DNA of 8,341 bases from the NCBI GenBank assembly GCA_024304875.1, contig JAMWZF010000094.1:1333-9673 (forward strand), given 5' to 3'. The translations under genes and the position numbers were made by a program. Positions 6,093 through 8,341 of the stretch are shown one piece after another; within the stretch, counting starts at the first letter, position 1; each line of letters opens with the position of its first letter. This DNA is from Paracoccaceae bacterium (GTDB lineage Bacteria; Pseudomonadota; Alphaproteobacteria; Rhodobacterales; Rhodobacteraceae). A model generated the notes under the pieces. The model saw only the letters and a list, made by a program, of their open reading frames with translations. It was not told the origin of the DNA and did no database searches.

Positions 6093-8341
6093 TCAGGCAA
6101 TCGGCGTCGCTTCGAGGTCGAGGCCGAGGATCAGCGGGTCATGGTCCGACGCGGCGAAGACGTTGTCCCCGTAGAACCCCGGGTTGTTGAACTCGCTGCT
6201 GTAGCTGAGCAGGTCCGGCTCCTGCGCATTGATGTGCCACTCGGTCAGGCCGGTCACCAGTGCCGCGATGTCGCTCGACGCGAGGGCCTGGTCCAGGGTG
6301 CCCTGCTGCCCGTCGAAGACGAAGCTGAAGGCGTCCTCCTGCCCGACGAACTGGTCGATCAGGTCGGTGTAGGCCGACGCGACGGTCTGGGTCGGGTCCT
6401 CCATCGCGTAGGCGTTGAAGTCGCCCAGCATCAGGAAGTTGTCCGTGCCCGTGCCGTTGTAGCCGGTCTCGAGCCAGGTCACGAGCTCGGCCGCCGCATC
6501 GGTCCGCACCGCGTTCCAGAAGCCCTGGCCGTCGCCCTGGTCGTAGTTGGGATCGTCCAGAAGCGCGTCGATGTCGGCCTGGGTGATGTCCGTGCCGCCG
6601 TTGTCGAGATAGCGCTGCGCCGCCTCGGCGAGGCTGACAAGACCGCTGTCGCCCTTCGACTTGAAGTGGCTGGAGGAGACGGTGAAGGACTCGCCTGACT
6701 GAATATGCTCGAACTCCGCCGCGATGGTCGGCCGGTTGCGCTGGAAGTCGCCGAGGTCGGCGGACACCACCTCGTTCAGGACTTCGGCGGTCGCGAAAGT
6801 CTCGGCCGCCGAGGCCTCCTCGTAGACCAGTACGTCCGAGCTGGCGACGGTCAGCACGCTTGCGTCGTAGATCAGGCCGGTGGTGATCGCGTCGGTCCCG
6901 ATGGGCCCGCCGTCCGTGGTGGGATCGACGAACTGGAACACCGCGGAAGAACCGCGCAGCTCCGCCTCGGTGTTCAGCGCATCGACAAGCGCCTGGATGG
7001 CCGAGTCGGGCCCGAAGCCGTTGTTCTCGATCTCCTGGATCGCGAAGACCTCGGCCCCGGTTTCGAAGAAGGCCTCCACCAGCTTGTCGGTCTGCCGCTG
7101 GAAGTCGAACTCCGAGGTCGCGCCCCGCGCCTGGCCGGCGGGGTTGTTCGTGTTCGGCTCGGTGAAGGAGGTGAAGTAGTTCAGCACGTTGAACGAGGCG
7201 ACCTGCACGGTGCCGCCCACGTCGTCGGGGGTATCCTGCCGGGCGCCCTCGTTGGTCTCGGGGTCGATCACAAGCTGACCGTCCACCAGCATCCGGTATT
7301 CGCCGAAGGCGTAGGTCATCACGCCGGTGATCTGGTCCTGCCCCTCGTCGCCGGTCACGCCGGTGATCTCGGAGCCGATCCGCAGGGTGGGGCCCTCCGC
7401 GGTGAAGGTATCGCCGGAGTCGAGGAACCCGTTGCCGTTGTCGCCCACTGTCGCGGGGATGAACTCGAAGCCGTCGGGGTTCGACCCGGGGACGCCGTCG
7501 TCGATGAACAGCCGGTTGTTCAGGTTCGCCTCTGCCAGCGCCAGGGCCTCGGCGCTGCCCGGCTCGTAGAGCTGGGTCGCCTGCGTCTGGGTGCCGGCGC
7601 TGACCACGATCTCGCCGAAGCGGTCGAGGTTGAAGTTGGTGATGACGGTGATCTCCTCCCCCTCGATCCCGCTGGACAGCTCGAAGCGCATCCCCTCGAC
7701 CGCCTCGAAGTCCGAGGCTTCGCCGGACAGCATGATCTGCGCCAGGGTCGGCAGGGGCTGGTCCGTGGCCTCGACCGTGACGTTGCTGACCGCGCCGATC
7801 TGTGTCTGGCCGAAGGATTCCTGCACCGTGCCGGTGACCGACAGCCGATCGCCGAGGCTGGGCAGGTTGGCGCCGTCGAAGGACACGAAGATGCCCTCGG
7901 AGGTGGAAGCATCGCCGTCGCTGTCGGCGTCCTCTTCCTGCAGGAAGAAGCCGTCGCCCACGAGGTAGGTGACCACCGCCGAGACCGTGACCGTCTGCCC
8001 CACGACGGGCGAGGCCGAGCCGCTGCCCTGCACCGAGGAGATCAGCACCGGCTCTCCCGGCGGGGTGTTGGTCTCGCCCGGCGTGTCGAGCGAGGTGTCG
8101 CCGAAGTCCAGCTGGGAGAAGTCGCCGGTGCCGTCGGTCACCCGCGCGCCGCCCGCGGCGGTGAAGTCGCCATCCGGGCCGACCACCGTGTCGCTGTAGT
8201 TGACGTCGGCGTTGCCGTCCCCGTCCACCACCGAGACCGAGGCCAGCACGGTCCCGACATCGGTGTCGAGGATGCCGTCGTTGTCGGTGTCGAGGTCTTG
8301 CCCGGCCGCGCCGGTGAAGCCGTCAACAACGAGGACTGTCT
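6093..8341 (-). CDS. ExeM/NucH-type extracellular nuclease, endonuclease/exonuclease/phosphatase fold (5' end outside window)
   Basis: The frame is open to the window edge (no stop up to 8341), so the start is missing; numbering here counts from codon 8249. The visible N-terminus has VVDGF and a calcium-type DTDNDG loop (8294-8274) in a lamin-tail-like region. Next is an OB-fold-like domain (about 65-170; VQGSGSASPVVGQTV, GFFLQEEDADSDGD, SVTGTV) as in secreted ExeM/NucH nucleases. The catalytic EEP domain spans about 345-715: FNVLNYF (Asn354), QEIEN (Glu406), SSHFKSKG (His528), GDFNAY (Asp610, Asn612), TLDQALAS, and SDHDP (His703). These are the metal-binding and catalytic residues of the DNase I-like fold, so it is probably an active secreted DNase/phosphoesterase that scavenges phosphate or degrades extracellular DNA. 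The visible part is very acidic, has few lysines and no cysteine. It ends nine residues after PLILGLDL without a C-terminal sorting tail, so any export signal must be N-terminal. Confidence 0.88.
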   Translation of the reverse strand, partial: TVLVVDGFTGAAGQDLDTDNDGILDTDVGTVLASVSVVDGDGNADVNYSDTVVGPDGDFTAAGGARVTDGTGDFSQLDFGDTSLDTPGETNTPPGEPVLISSVQGSGSASPVVGQTVTVSAVVTYLVGDGFFLQEEDADSDGDASTSEGIFVSFDGANLPSLGDRLSVTGTVQESFGQTQIGAVSNVTVEATDQPLPTLAQIMLSGEASDFEAVEGMRFELSSGIEGEEITVITNFNLDRFGEIVVSAGTQTQATQLYEPGSAEALALAEANLNNRLFIDDGVPGSNPDGFEFIPATVGDNGNGFLDSGDTFTAEGPTLRIGSEITGVTGDEGQDQITGVMTYAFGEYRMLVDGQLVIDPETNEGARQDTPDDVGGTVQVASFNVLNYFTSFTEPNTNNPAGQARGATSEFDFQRQTDKLVEAFFETGAEVFAIQEIENNGFGPDSAIQALVDALNTEAELRGSSAVFQFVDPTTDGGPIGTDAITTGLIYDASVLTVASSDVLVYEEASAAETFATAEVLNEVVSADLGDFQRNRPTIAAEFEHIQSGESFTVSSSHFKSKGDSGLVSLAEAAQRYLDNGGTDITQADIDALLDDPNYDQGDGQGFWNAVRTDAAAELVTWLETGYNGTGTDNFLMLGDFNAYAMEDPTQTVASAYTDLIDQFVGQEDAFSFVFDGQQGTLDQALASSDIAALVTGLTEWHINAQEPDLLSYSSEFNNPGFYGDNVFAASDHDPLILGLDLEATPIA

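Overview
The window is high-GC DNA with tightly packed genes and strong third-position G/C bias. The gene types (a dimethylglycine-demethylase-like flavoprotein, EamA transporters, an HWE-family histidine kinase, GcvA-type LysR, an ExeM/NucH nuclease) suggest an alphaproteobacterium, probably Rhodobacterales. The very acidic, lysine-poor and cysteine-free secreted nuclease fits a marine or saline habitat. This assignment is inference from composition and gene families.

Layout. Positions 2-889 (+) hold the C-terminal half of an FAD/NAD(P)-binding oxidoreductase of the old-yellow-enzyme/DgcA type. It converges on an EamA (DMT) transporter (894-1769, -). Their stop codons are 4 bases apart and both lie in one perfect hairpin that could terminate both transcripts. 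A 247-base gap with two inverted repeats follows. From 2017 to 4116 (-) one uninterrupted reading frame joins two unrelated things: an exported HExxH protein (4116 to about 3606) and a soluble PAS-PAS-HWE sensor kinase (3399-2017). A low-complexity, locally AT-richer linker lies between them. I read these as two genes whose separation has been blurred, probably by a one-base frameshift at the end of the first. Upstream on the same strand (4210-4746) is a lipoprotein that is a clear paralogue of the exported HExxH protein, so the two form a tandem pair.

A GcvA-type LysR regulator (4860-5771, +) is divergent from the lipoprotein gene. The spacer between them carries a plausible promoter and a dyad that could be the LysR operator, so the HExxH pair is the natural candidate target. 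Between the LysR gene and the next gene is a 321-base stretch holding a hairpin and a decayed PIN-domain (VapC-type) toxin relic. The rest of the window (6093-8341, -) is the C-terminal part of a large extracellular ExeM/NucH-type nuclease whose gene starts beyond the window.

No RNA genes, insertion sequences, CRISPR arrays or origins were seen. The most interesting signals are the tandem exported HExxH proteins under a divergent LysR, the fused frame with its probable frameshift, and the buried toxin relic.
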